Positions 8,400-18,563 of a DNA stretch of 64,000 nucleotides are shown piece after piece. The notes below the pieces were generated by a model. The model worked only from the letters and a program-made list of their open reading frames with translations, made no database searches and was not told the origin of the DNA. This DNA is from Verrucomicrobiota bacterium (GTDB taxonomy: Bacteria; Verrucomicrobiota; Verrucomicrobiia; Verrucomicrobiales; Akkermansiaceae): NCBI GenBank assembly GCA_017301995.1, contig JAFLEH010000008.1, positions 186,001-250,000 on the forward strand. The letters are read 5' to 3'. Position 1 is the stretch's first letter. Each line of letters opens with the position of its first letter. Position numbers and translations under genes: made by a program.

Positions 8400-11084
8400 A
8401 TGAATATCCGCTGCCGAAAAGCCATTGAAACGGGAATCTTTCTATCGGCATCCGTGTTGGCGGGGGTCGTGCGGGCGGAACCGGTTGCCGTGAACCTCAC
8501 GCCGCAAATCGAGTCCGAGTGGTTGGCGGAATACGAATCCCCGTCACGGAAGCCCACCGTGGAAACCGACGCGGCGGGCGGTTGCGACGGGGTGAAGGAT
8601 GGCACCTGGGGATTCCACACCGCGGACTCCGACAACCCGTGGTGGCAGGTGGACCTCGGAGCGCCGACCGACATCGACCGCATCGTGATCTGGAACCGTG
8701 GCGGCGAGGTGGCCGCGCGGGCATACGGCCTGCGGGTGCTGGTTTCCGGAGATAACAAAGAGTGGAAGGAGGTCTATGCCAACGGCGGCAAGCCGTTCGG
8801 CGGTGTCGGCGCGGCCCCCCCGCTCGACGCGCGGATCGCTCCGGTCGCCGCGCGGTTTGTCAGAATCACCCTGCCGGGCCGGACCTATCTGCATTTCGAC
8901 GAAGTGGAGATCTTCGGCCCGCGGACGCCATCGGAAAACCTCGCCCTGGCGAAACCGGCCACGCAGTCGGGCGTGTCGCAGTGGTCGAAATCCCACGTCC
9001 GCCCGTTAGGCCAGGCCGGGCGCGAGGCTTTGCTAACAAACCGGCGCGAGCAAAGGCGGAAACTTCTCGGCGATCCGTTGTTGGATTTCGACACGATCCT
9101 TTTCACCAAACGGGTGCCGGGGAGCTTCAACCACATGTCCGACCAGTATTACGGCTGGTGGTCGCGGCCCGGCGGCGGGATCTATCTGCTGCGGGGATTC
9201 AAGACCGGAAACCCCACCACCGAATGCCTGACCGGGTCATTCCGCGAACCCGGCAGTTTTCTCCGGCCGATGCTCTCGTGGGATGCCAAAAAGGTGATCT
9301 TCGCGTGGTGCCGCCACTATCCGGACCTGGCCGCGCAACGCGACAAGATGAACAAGGCGAATGTGCCGGAGGACGCGTTCTATCATGTCTTCGAGATGAA
9401 CATCGACGGCTCCGGCGTCAAGCAACTCACGCGGGGGAAATACGATGATTTCGACGCCCGCTATCTGCCGGACGGCCGGATGGTTTTCATGTCCACGCGG
9501 CGCGGCGTTTCCACTCAGGCGGGACGTGCCAGCGCCGCGCGCACGATGGAGAATCCGGCGCTCCCGGATTGTTATGTGCGCTGCGGCGGCGATCCGTCGC
9601 GCCCGGTGGCGGTTTACACCCTCCACACCATGGCGGCCGACGGCTCGGACATCACGGCGATCTCGCCGTTCGAGATGTTCGAGTGGGAACCGTCGGTGGC
9701 CGATGACGGGACGATCCTTTACTCGCGGTGGGATTACATCGACCGCGACAACATGCCCTACATGAGCCTGTGGTCCACCCATCCGGACGGGACCAACACC
9801 CGGCTGGTGTTCGGAAACCACACCCGCAATCCGCATTGCGTGTTCGAGCCGCGTTCCATTCCCGGCTCCAACAAGATCATCTTCACCGCCTCCGGCCACC
9901 ACTCGCAGACCATGGGATCGCTTGTTCTGTTGGACCCGAGCCATGGCTACGAGGGCGATTCCCCGATCACCCGTCTGACACCGGAGGTCCGGTTTCCGGA
10001 AATCGAGGGCTGGCCGGATGAGTTCTACGCCAATCCGTGGCCGCTTTCCGAACAACTCCATCTGGTCGCATGGGGCCGCGAGGCCAGCGCGTCGCAGGGG
10101 CAGCTCCGCCCGGCGAACTCGATGGGCATTTATCTATTTGACGCGAAGTCCGGTCGTGAATTGTTATATCGGGATCCTGAGATTTCCTGCATGTATCCGA
10201 TTCCCGTGAAACCGCGTCCGATACCGCCGGTGCTGGCGTCGCCGGTGGCCGCCAACACGCCGCGGATGGGACGTTTCATGGTGCTGGACGTCAACCAGGG
10301 CCTCACCCGCACCAAGTCCGGGGAAATCCGTTCGCTGAGGATCATCGCGGTGCCGCCCAAGACCCATCCGGTGATGAACCATCCGTCCCTCGGCATCACC
10401 CGAGACGAACCCGGAAAATGCGTGTTGGGAACCGTGCCGGTCGAGTCCGACGGATCGGCGCATTTTGTGGTTCCGTCCGGAGTGGTGCTGTTTTTCCAAG
10501 CTCTCGATGCCAAGGGCCGAGCGGTCCAGACGATGCGCAGCGCCACCTATCTGCAACCCGGCGAATCGCAGAGCTGCATCGGCTGTCACGAAGGCCGCCA
10601 CACCACGCCGCCGCCTGCGAATCTATCCAAAGCGGCGGTCCGCGCGCCGTCTAGGATCAAACCCGGCCCCTCCGGATCATGGCCGTATCGTTATGACCAA
10701 CTGGTCCAGCCGGTGCTCGACCACGCCTGCGCCGAATGCCACGGCGCGGGCGGCAAGCCCGATCTAAACGCCGGCAAGTCCTACGCCTCGCTGATCGACT
10801 TCGGCAAACCCAGCCTGCGCGAGCAGGTGATGGACGGCTACCGCCGCGGCAGCTCTGAGGAAGGAACCGAGTTGGCAGCTAACAGCACGCTGATCAAATG
10901 GCTGGAGCGTCCCGCCTCGCCCTGCGCCGCCAAACTGACCGCCGACTCCTGGGCGCGCCTTTCCCTCTGGCTGGACCTTTACGGTCAATTCGCCGGATCC
11001 TACAGCGGGGATCAGGAACAGGAACTCGAACGGATGAAGTCGGAGTGGGCGGAGATGTTGGAAAAGGATCATCCGGCCAAGTGA
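8400..11084 (+). CDS. HzsA-related dihaem protein with N-terminal discoidin-like domain
   Basis: 894 residues with a signal peptide (cleavage near VVRAEP). Residues about 33-185 form an F5/8 type C (discoidin-like) domain: CDGVKDGTWGFHT, WWQVDLGAPTDIDRIVIWNR, ARFVRITLPG..YLHFDEVEIFG. The middle (about 225-690) is a propeller-like region with TolB/WD40 units such as GKYDDFDARYLPDGRMVFMS. Near the C terminus are two c-type haem motifs, CIGCH (726-730) and CAECH (777-781). This arrangement is the family named HzsA-related, after the middle domain of the hydrazine synthase alpha subunit, and is abundant in Planctomycetes and Verrucomicrobia. Here it is surely not hydrazine synthase; a periplasmic redox or sugar-binding role is inferred. 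Confidence 0.8.
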   Translation: MNIRCRKAIETGIFLSASVLAGVVRAEPVAVNLTPQIESEWLAEYESPSRKPTVETDAAGGCDGVKDGTWGFHTADSDNPWWQVDLGAPTDIDRIVIWNRGGEVAARAYGLRVLVSGDNKEWKEVYANGGKPFGGVGAAPPLDARIAPVAARFVRITLPGRTYLHFDEVEIFGPRTPSENLALAKPATQSGVSQWSKSHVRPLGQAGREALLTNRREQRRKLLGDPLLDFDTILFTKRVPGSFNHMSDQYYGWWSRPGGGIYLLRGFKTGNPTTECLTGSFREPGSFLRPMLSWDAKKVIFAWCRHYPDLAAQRDKMNKANVPEDAFYHVFEMNIDGSGVKQLTRGKYDDFDARYLPDGRMVFMSTRRGVSTQAGRASAARTMENPALPDCYVRCGGDPSRPVAVYTLHTMAADGSDITAISPFEMFEWEPSVADDGTILYSRWDYIDRDNMPYMSLWSTHPDGTNTRLVFGNHTRNPHCVFEPRSIPGSNKIIFTASGHHSQTMGSLVLLDPSHGYEGDSPITRLTPEVRFPEIEGWPDEFYANPWPLSEQLHLVAWGREASASQGQLRPANSMGIYLFDAKSGRELLYRDPEISCMYPIPVKPRPIPPVLASPVAANTPRMGRFMVLDVNQGLTRTKSGEIRSLRIIAVPPKTHPVMNHPSLGITRDEPGKCVLGTVPVESDGSAHFVVPSGVVLFFQALDAKGRAVQTMRSATYLQPGESQSCIGCHEGRHTTPPPANLSKAAVRAPSRIKPGPSGSWPYRYDQLVQPVLDHACAECHGAGGKPDLNAGKSYASLIDFGKPSLREQVMDGYRRGSSEEGTELAANSTLIKWLERPASPCAAKLTADSWARLSLWLDLYGQFAGSYSGDQEQELERMKSEWAEMLEKDHPAK

Positions 11085-11268
11085 GGCGGCCAAAATGGAT
11101 GTGAACGAACCGCGTGTGGTGACCGAACAACGGTCAACGCGGTCCCGTTCGGCAGCCTGATTCCGGCGCGCCGGATGGTGTTTCGAACAAAAAATCCGAC
11201 GGATTTCGAAAAATCCAACGGTTTTTCACTTGTCGGTGGGGCCGTTCTCTGACAAAACCCGCACGTTT

Positions 11269-14200
11269 ATGAATGCGCGCCAGATTCCGTCGTCCGCCGG
11301 TTCCGTGAGGTTTGGTCCTGTTGCGCTGATTCCAAATCTTTCGCTTCTTGCGCTTGCGGTCGCAATGACTCTCCAAAATCTGCATGCTCAGATCCCTGAC
11401 GATTTCGTTGCCAACACCAATGGTGGGGTTACCACTCTGGCCGTGCAGTCGGACGGCAAAGTCCTTCTTGGGGGGAGTTTCAGCACTGTGGCAGGAATAG
11501 CCCGCAACCGCGTCGCCAGACTCAATCCGGATGGATCGGTTGACAAGAACTTCAATCCGAATGCCAATGGCGAGGTGCGGTTCCTTGCTCCGCAGGGTGA
11601 TGGAAGAATCCTCATGGGCGGAACATTCGGCATGGTGGGAGGCGTTTCGAGCGGCAGTTTTGTCCGCGTTACAGCGGACGGAAAATTGGATACGTCGTTC
11701 AAGCCGAATCTCAACAACACCTTATACGCGGGATGGCCACGGACAGATGGCAAAATATTCGTTGCTGGAAACTTCACGACCGTTTATGGGATTACTCGGA
11801 ATCATCTGGCCCTCCTTAACGAAAACGGCACGCCAGACGCCTCATTCGCGGACCCGAACGCGAACAATACGGTATCGTCTTTGGCTCCCCTGCCTGACGG
11901 CAAGGTGATGATCGGCGGGGGGTTCACCTCAGTAAGTGGCGTTCTGCGCAGCTATGTGGCCCGGATCAACGCCGACGGGACACTGGACACTACTTTCTCC
12001 AACCCCGGCATAAACGGTTTTGTGTCCGCGATCGCCTTGCAGGCTGACGGAAAGCTATTGGTCGGCGGGGATTTCACGTCCGTCGGAAGCATCGTACGTA
12101 ACCGCATTGCACGCCTCCACCCGGATGGATCACTCGACACTGGCTTTAATCCGAACGCTAACGGCAGCGTGGATTCGATCGTCGTCCATGCCAACGGCTC
12201 CATCCTCATTGGAGGCGGGTTCACCACGGTTGGAGGAATTGCTCGAACCGGAGCCGCTCGTATTACCCCTGACGGAGGAACCGACGGTTCATACGATCCG
12301 AAGTTAAGCGGATCAGTTGGAGCGATCGCGATACAAGCGGATGGGAAGGCCCTGATAGGTGGCAATTTCCTCACGGCGAGTGGCGTGGGCCGCGCCAATA
12401 TAGCACGACTGACTAGCGGCAGCTCCGCCACATCTTCCTTAGCGGTCACGGGAACCGACCAATTGGACTGGATGCGGGGTGGGTCAGCTCCCGAAGTCAC
12501 GCAAGTCTCCTTCGAAATTTGGAGCCCCGGCGGGTGGACCGACCTTGGCATGGCCAGCCGCGTCGCGGGAGGCTGGCGTATGACCGGTATGGCCCTGCCT
12601 GTTTCGGGATGGGTCCGCGGCCGGGCTCAATCATCGGGCGGATTTCACAACGGAAGCGTGGGCTGGATTGATCTCGTCCAGCCCTACGGCTTCCCCCTTT
12701 CTCCGGAAATAGAGGTGAGGACATCTAATGGAACTTCCATTGCCCATGATTCAGGAACGGTTAATGTGGGAACCGCCTTCTGGCCCTCATCATCGCAGCC
12801 GGTCAGTCTGACTATCAACAACCCGGGAAGCGCCGCACTTGCGGGTCTGGCGATTTCGGTGGCGGGTGAGAATCCGGAATCATTCGTCGCGGGTACGCTG
12901 TCTGCCACCACCCTGCCGCCGGGCGGAAGTCTTACTTTCAGCGTGATTGTATCTCCGCAGGGCGCAGGCGCGAAACGGGCTATTCTAACAATATTCAGCA
13001 ATGACCCCGACCAGACTTCGTTCCGCATTAACCTGGAGGGAATGGATTCGAGGGTCGATCCTTCGTTCGATCCTGGCGCCACTCCGGTATGGTCGATCGC
13101 AACACAAGCCGACGGGAGAATTCTGGTAGGAGGAGATTTCACCACGGTTGACGGAGTGGTGCGGCAACGCATCGCCCGCCTTGATAAAAACGGCAAGCTC
13201 GACGAAACGTTCGACCCCGGCGCAAACAATCTGGTCAATTGTTTGAATGTCCAGAGTGACAACCGGATTCTGGCCGCGGGAAGCTTCACTGCGATTGGTG
13301 GAGTGGAACGCAACCGATTGGCCAGGCTGAATCCGGATGGAACTTTGGACGCCTCCTTCGACCCCAATGTCAACGCCCATATATTTGCCACAACAATCTG
13401 TCCGGACGGCCGAATCCTGATAGGTGGAGCCTTCACCTCGGTAGATGGCGTGGCACACAACCGGATAGCGCGCCTCAACCGGGATGGCACGCCCGATTCG
13501 TCATTCAATCCGTATGCCACGGGGATCGTGAATTCCATCGCCTTGCAGACGAACGGAAAGGTTCTGATGGGAGGTGAATTTCTGTCAGTGAACGGCGTAT
13601 CGCGGAGGGGTATCGCCCGTCTTGACGAGAACGGCCTGCTGGATCAGTCCTTCGCTCCCTCGGGTGTTCTTTCAGTGAACGCTCTCGCGGTGCAATCCGA
13701 TGGAAAGATCCTGGTGGGCGGATCTTTTGCAGCCTCGGGAGAAAATACCCAGTACCGTATCAATCGCCTGAACACGGACGGCACGCCAGATGACTCGTTT
13801 CCCGGTCTGGTGACCAGCGATAGCATCTCGTCCATCGTCTTGCAAGCGGACGGAATGATCCTTATGGGCGGAGCCTTCACCCATGTGGGCGGGGAGTCCC
13901 GGAACCGTGTTGCGCGAGTCCGCCCGGATGGAGTTCTGGATGTACAATTCAATCCGGATGCGAATGGCGAGGTTGTTTGTCTGGCTTTGCAGAATGATGG
14001 AAAGCCGTTGGCGGGGGGATTCTTCTCCACTCTGGGAAGCGCCGCTCGGGTTGGTATAGCGAGACTTGCCAACGACATCCCGGCAAATTCCACGATCATG
14101 GCCACCGGCGGGAGCACGATCGATTGGGTTAGGGGCGGCTCGGCTCCGGAGATTGACCAAACCACATTTGAAGTATGGGGAGACAACGGGTGGGGCGGGG

Positions 14201-17200
14201 TAATATCGGCCACAAGGATCGCGGGGGGCTGGCGAATGACAATTCCTCCCCCAGCAGATGTTTGTTGGATTCGCGCGCGCGGGTGTGCCATCGGCGGATA
14301 CTCGAACGGAAGTTCCGGTTGGATCCAGGAGATCCGGTCGCTCGGTACTCCGGTCGCCCCTGACATTGGGGTCGCCGTTGACGGCGGAGCGAATCTCCCT
14401 TCCGGATCGGCGGCGTTGGATTTTGGCAATGTTCCTTGGCTATCACCAGGAATCCTAACACTCAAGATAACCAATACCGGTAATGCCGCTCTCTCCGGTC
14501 TGGCAATCTCTCGGCAGGGAGCAAATCCATCGGACTACTCGACTTCCTCCATAATTCCCGACACCCTCGCAACGGGAGACAGCTTCACCTTCACATTGAC
14601 TTTCACTCCGCGGGGATCGGGCACAAGACGGGCCATTCTGGCCATCTCTAGCAATGATCCCGATAACCCATTGTTTGAAATCTCGCTCCGGGGATCGGGA
14701 ATACAATGCGACGCCACTTTCAACCCGAACGCCAACGGCATACCGTTGGCACTCGCGATGCAACCGGACGGCAGGATTCTAATGGCGGGTGCGTTTACCG
14801 TTTTGGACGGCGTACCTATTAATCGCGTCGCCCGCCTCAACACGGATGGCACACCGGACATCTCCTTCAATCCGATCGTGGACAATTTGGTCCAATCAAT
14901 CATCGTACAAGCGGATGGCAAGATCCTGATTGGGGGGGCTTTCATCACCGTGGGTGGCGTGTTGCGGACCGGCATCGCCCGCTTGAACCCGGACGGCACA
15001 CTCGACGGGACATTCAATCCGGGATGCAACGGACAGGTTTCTGATATGGTTGTCCAACCGGACGGCAAAATCCTGATGATAGGGAGCTTCACCAGCGTGG
15101 GTGGCGTTAGCCGGTGGTACATCGCCCGCCTCTATCCCGACGGCACGCTTGATGAGTCCTTCTATCCGATGGGCTACTCCGCGATCTTGTCAATCGCCCT
15201 TCAGGATGACGGCAAGATCCTGATGGGGGGCGGCTTCGATTCGCCGGCCAACCGTATCGTCCGCCTTAATCCGGACGGCACTCGGGACACCACATTTGGT
15301 GCGAGCACCGATAGTTATGTTTACACGTTGGTTCCACAACCCGACGGCAGAGTTCTTGTCGGTGGTTCATTCACCACAGTAAGCGGCGGCACACGCATGG
15401 GTCTGGCCCGGATCAATGCGGACGGCTCACTGGATACAGGATTCAATCCGATCATCGATTCTGACAATCCCCACACCACGATCACTACCCTCCTACTTCA
15501 AGCGGATGGGGCGATAATCATGGGAGGAAATTTCAACAGGGTGAATGGTATACGACGCAATTTCATAGCCCGCATCGATTCCAATGGAACACCGGATGAA
15601 ACCTTTGATCCCAATGCAAACGACAAAGTGTACGCTCTTGCCTTGCAGGAAGACGGCCGAATCATCGCTGGCGGGCCATTTACCGAAATAGGCGGCGGGC
15701 CGATCGGATCCATTGCCCGTCTGGCAAACGATGTCCCCGCCACATCCACTCTCAATATCACCGGCGGCAGTAATTTGGACTGGATGCGCTCCGGATCTTC
15801 GCCCGTCCCGGATCAGGTCAACTACGAGATATGGGATGGAACGGCCTGGTCACCCCTGGGGCACCCCGTGAGGATTCCGGGCGGATGGCGCCTGTCCGGA
15901 ACCAACCCGCCAACCGGTAGCCATATTCGCGCGAGCGGCTTTATTGCGGGCGGCTATTCGAACGGAAGCGCCGGACTAGTTAGACAAACGGCGTCTTTCG
16001 GGAGATCTCCATCACCGGATCTCGAAGTTGCTGCCAATTCGGCCCCTCCGCTCGCGACCGGCTCCGCGGCATTGGATTTTGGGATAGTCCGATGGCCATT
16101 GTCGGCCCCCCCGATGACGATTGAGTTATCTAACAAAGGCGATGTGTCCTTGTCCGGCTTGACTGTGGCTGTGCAAGGGGCCAATCCCGGGGAATTCTCC
16201 GTGGATCAGGTCTCGGCGACCACACTCGCGCCAGGGGATAGCCTTGTTCTAACTCTTCGCTTTGCCCCGACGGGACAGGGTTCGAAAGGAGCCTTGATTT
16301 CCGTGACAAGCAACGATCCCGACGAGTCTCCGTTTGAAATCTCCGTGAGAGGAACCTTGCAGCAAAGCGATTCCGGCTTCTTTCCTTCCGCAGACTCCAC
16401 CGTTCAAACTCTGGCAATGCAACCCGATGGAAAGATCCTCGCAGGAGGCCTTTTCAGCACACTGGGAGGATTACCACGAAATCGGATCGCCCGAATTGAC
16501 ACTGATGGGACGGCGGACCCGACTTTCAATCCGGGCGCCAATGACAAGGTAAACGCGATCGCGGTCCGGCCAGACGGAAAAATCATGGTTGGAGGCAAGT
16601 TCTCCGTTATAGCCGGCGTGTCGCGCAATAGTGCCGCCCGACTCAACGAAAATGGAACGCCGGATGGAAGCTTTGTGCCGATCATCAATGGCGAAGTTGT
16701 GGCCCTCACTGTCCAAGCCGACGGAAAAGTCTTGATAGGGGGGGCTTTCACATCCGTGGGAGGGATTACAATGAACCGCATCGCCCGCCTCAACGCCGAT
16801 GGCACTCCGGACACCTCATTCAATCCGGGAAGCAATGGAACGGTATACGCACTGGCCGTTCAGCCGGACGGAAACATTGTGATTGGAGGAACATTCACCA
16901 ACATCGCGGGAACGGTCCGCAACAGGATTGCCCGGCTCAAACCCAATGGAACGCTGGATTCCACCTTCAACCCGAACTCCAATGCGGCTGTAAACACCAT
17001 CGCCATTCAACCCGACGGCAGGATCCTGTTGGGTGGCAACTTCACCTCGATCGGCGGAGTTTCACGGAGTTTCATCGCCCGGCTTCATTCCAATGGTTCG
17101 CTGGATGCTTCGTTTGTCCCGTCAGTTAACAATTCAATCCTGTCTCTGGTAACCCAAGCCGACGGAAGAGTAATGATCGGAGGCGCGTTTACATCCGCTG

Positions 17201-18537
17201 GTGGAATCGCGCGCAACCGGATCGCGCGTTTTGGCGCAAACGGAATAGTGGATGCGTCTTTCGATCCGAATGCCAACAACATGGTGTATGCCCTGGCCTC
17301 GCGCCCGGATGGCCGGATACTTGCGGCTGGGGATTTCACAATAGCGGGAGGCGCGGCCAGGGATCGGATTGTGAGTCTAGTGAATGATATTCCGTCCATA
17401 ACCAATCTGACTGCCGATGGATCCGGCGTTATTGCATGGACGCTGGGTGGCGCCGCACCTGAAATCCAACAGGCTACGTTTGAAATCGACGATGGATCGG
17501 GATGGGCCAGTCTGGGCAGAGCCACGCGTGTTGAAAATGGTTGGCGTATGGAGGGGCTTGTTCTTCCAGCCACCGGAACGATCCGCGCCCGAGGTCAAAC
17601 ATCGGGTGGTTATCACAACTCCGGTTCAGGTATGATCGAGCAAATCACGACATACGGGGTGTGCGATATTGCCGTGGAATCGTCCCTTGGCAATGATCTT
17701 CCAAACCGCTCGGGATATGAATTCGGATATCAGCCCGAGGGTTCTGCCATACCTGTATCATTCACTATCAGGAATGCTGGCTTTACTCCGCTAAACCTTG
17801 GTACGATTGCCCTGGAAGGCGGCAACACCTCAGAGTTCTTGCTCTCCACCACAGGAATGGCAAACAGCCTCCCTCCGGGCGGACAAACCACCGTTTCGGT
17901 TTCTTTCGCCCCCTCCACCAGCGGCACTAAGACGACCGCCCTATCCATTGCAAGCAACGACCCGGACGATAATCCCTTCACACTCATTCTCACGGGGACC
18001 GGCAATGCGGCACCGGCATTCTCGGGCTGCGCGACCGCCACCCCCTATCAGACACCCTCTTCGATCGGCCTGCGGAAATTGCTAGCCAAAGCCTCCGATC
18101 CCGATGGTGACGCGATCTCCATCACCTCCGCCGGTCCCGTTTCGGCCAATGGCGGTGCTGTGATCCTGCTGGCCGATGCCGTCGGCTACACGCCGCCTGA
18201 CGGATTCTCGGGAACGGACACGTTCACAATTGTCCTGACCGACGCGGGCGGGGCCTCCATTACCGGAACCATCACCGTCCAAGTGGGGTCGGCACCGCAT
18301 GCCGGGATGTCCGGCGCCGGCACCAACCCGCCGAAACTCACCACTCTTCCCGGCGGAAAGATGGGTCTATCCTTCCAAGGTATCCCCGGCAGGAGTTATA
18401 TCATCCAAAGAAGCGCCGGCGGATTGGACGATTGGCAGACCCTCGCCACCGTCATCGCGGACGCTACCGGAAAAATCTCCTACACCGACGAAAACCCGCC
18501 CCCCGGCAGCGCGTTCTACCGGTTGGGCAGTCCATAG
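11269..18537 (+). CDS. giant Delta-60 repeat / choice-of-anchor-D surface protein
   Basis: 2422 residues from ATG 11269; the signal peptide ends near QNLHAQ (an upstream TTG at 11230 is less likely). The protein is four consecutive modules of about 550-600 residues (ends near residues 597, 1145, 1697 and 2245). Each has: (1) Delta-60-type repeats of about 45-50 residues with consensus ALQ.DGKIL.GG.FT.V.G, RN.IARL..DGT.D..F.P; (2) a linker starting with DW.RGG.APE..Q..FE.W and ending GY.NGS.G; (3) an ASPM-SPD-2-Hydin/choice-of-anchor-D Ig-like domain ending SNDPD..PF.I.L.G. After module 4 come a cadherin/Ig-like domain (ASDPDGDAISIT.., GFSGTDTFTIVLTD) and a tail ending FYRLGSP. Secreted or surface location is likely; adhesion is an inference. 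A paralogue follows after 26 nt. Confidence 0.88.
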   Translation: MNARQIPSSAGSVRFGPVALIPNLSLLALAVAMTLQNLHAQIPDDFVANTNGGVTTLAVQSDGKVLLGGSFSTVAGIARNRVARLNPDGSVDKNFNPNANGEVRFLAPQGDGRILMGGTFGMVGGVSSGSFVRVTADGKLDTSFKPNLNNTLYAGWPRTDGKIFVAGNFTTVYGITRNHLALLNENGTPDASFADPNANNTVSSLAPLPDGKVMIGGGFTSVSGVLRSYVARINADGTLDTTFSNPGINGFVSAIALQADGKLLVGGDFTSVGSIVRNRIARLHPDGSLDTGFNPNANGSVDSIVVHANGSILIGGGFTTVGGIARTGAARITPDGGTDGSYDPKLSGSVGAIAIQADGKALIGGNFLTASGVGRANIARLTSGSSATSSLAVTGTDQLDWMRGGSAPEVTQVSFEIWSPGGWTDLGMASRVAGGWRMTGMALPVSGWVRGRAQSSGGFHNGSVGWIDLVQPYGFPLSPEIEVRTSNGTSIAHDSGTVNVGTAFWPSSSQPVSLTINNPGSAALAGLAISVAGENPESFVAGTLSATTLPPGGSLTFSVIVSPQGAGAKRAILTIFSNDPDQTSFRINLEGMDSRVDPSFDPGATPVWSIATQADGRILVGGDFTTVDGVVRQRIARLDKNGKLDETFDPGANNLVNCLNVQSDNRILAAGSFTAIGGVERNRLARLNPDGTLDASFDPNVNAHIFATTICPDGRILIGGAFTSVDGVAHNRIARLNRDGTPDSSFNPYATGIVNSIALQTNGKVLMGGEFLSVNGVSRRGIARLDENGLLDQSFAPSGVLSVNALAVQSDGKILVGGSFAASGENTQYRINRLNTDGTPDDSFPGLVTSDSISSIVLQADGMILMGGAFTHVGGESRNRVARVRPDGVLDVQFNPDANGEVVCLALQNDGKPLAGGFFSTLGSAARVGIARLANDIPANSTIMATGGSTIDWVRGGSAPEIDQTTFEVWGDNGWGGVISATRIAGGWRMTIPPPADVCWIRARGCAIGGYSNGSSGWIQEIRSLGTPVAPDIGVAVDGGANLPSGSAALDFGNVPWLSPGILTLKITNTGNAALSGLAISRQGANPSDYSTSSIIPDTLATGDSFTFTLTFTPRGSGTRRAILAISSNDPDNPLFEISLRGSGIQCDATFNPNANGIPLALAMQPDGRILMAGAFTVLDGVPINRVARLNTDGTPDISFNPIVDNLVQSIIVQADGKILIGGAFITVGGVLRTGIARLNPDGTLDGTFNPGCNGQVSDMVVQPDGKILMIGSFTSVGGVSRWYIARLYPDGTLDESFYPMGYSAILSIALQDDGKILMGGGFDSPANRIVRLNPDGTRDTTFGASTDSYVYTLVPQPDGRVLVGGSFTTVSGGTRMGLARINADGSLDTGFNPIIDSDNPHTTITTLLLQADGAIIMGGNFNRVNGIRRNFIARIDSNGTPDETFDPNANDKVYALALQEDGRIIAGGPFTEIGGGPIGSIARLANDVPATSTLNITGGSNLDWMRSGSSPVPDQVNYEIWDGTAWSPLGHPVRIPGGWRLSGTNPPTGSHIRASGFIAGGYSNGSAGLVRQTASFGRSPSPDLEVAANSAPPLATGSAALDFGIVRWPLSAPPMTIELSNKGDVSLSGLTVAVQGANPGEFSVDQVSATTLAPGDSLVLTLRFAPTGQGSKGALISVTSNDPDESPFEISVRGTLQQSDSGFFPSADSTVQTLAMQPDGKILAGGLFSTLGGLPRNRIARIDTDGTADPTFNPGANDKVNAIAVRPDGKIMVGGKFSVIAGVSRNSAARLNENGTPDGSFVPIINGEVVALTVQADGKVLIGGAFTSVGGITMNRIARLNADGTPDTSFNPGSNGTVYALAVQPDGNIVIGGTFTNIAGTVRNRIARLKPNGTLDSTFNPNSNAAVNTIAIQPDGRILLGGNFTSIGGVSRSFIARLHSNGSLDASFVPSVNNSILSLVTQADGRVMIGGAFTSAGGIARNRIARFGANGIVDASFDPNANNMVYALASRPDGRILAAGDFTIAGGAARDRIVSLVNDIPSITNLTADGSGVIAWTLGGAAPEIQQATFEIDDGSGWASLGRATRVENGWRMEGLVLPATGTIRARGQTSGGYHNSGSGMIEQITTYGVCDIAVESSLGNDLPNRSGYEFGYQPEGSAIPVSFTIRNAGFTPLNLGTIALEGGNTSEFLLSTTGMANSLPPGGQTTVSVSFAPSTSGTKTTALSIASNDPDDNPFTLILTGTGNAAPAFSGCATATPYQTPSSIGLRKLLAKASDPDGDAISITSAGPVSANGGAVILLADAVGYTPPDGFSGTDTFTIVLTDAGGASITGTITVQVGSAPHAGMSGAGTNPPKLTTLPGGKMGLSFQGIPGRSYIIQRSAGGLDDWQTLATVIADATGKISYTDENPPPGSAFYRLGSP
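18048..18534 (+). repeat. 3'-end duplication, copy 1 (Delta-60 giant)
   Basis: The last 490 nt of the large Delta-60 gene, coding for the cadherin-like domain and tail, closely match 20320-20804. Identity is strongest towards the stop codon; 18426-18500 is identical to 20696-20770. Confidence 0.85.
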
Positions 18538-18563
18538 ACCCCCCCCACGGCCCTACCGCACCC

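Noticed and set aside
11180..11215. Short AAATCC..GGATTT palindrome as a terminator after the HzsA-related gene
   Set aside because: Stem of six pairs without a strong T tract on the plus strand; too weak to call.
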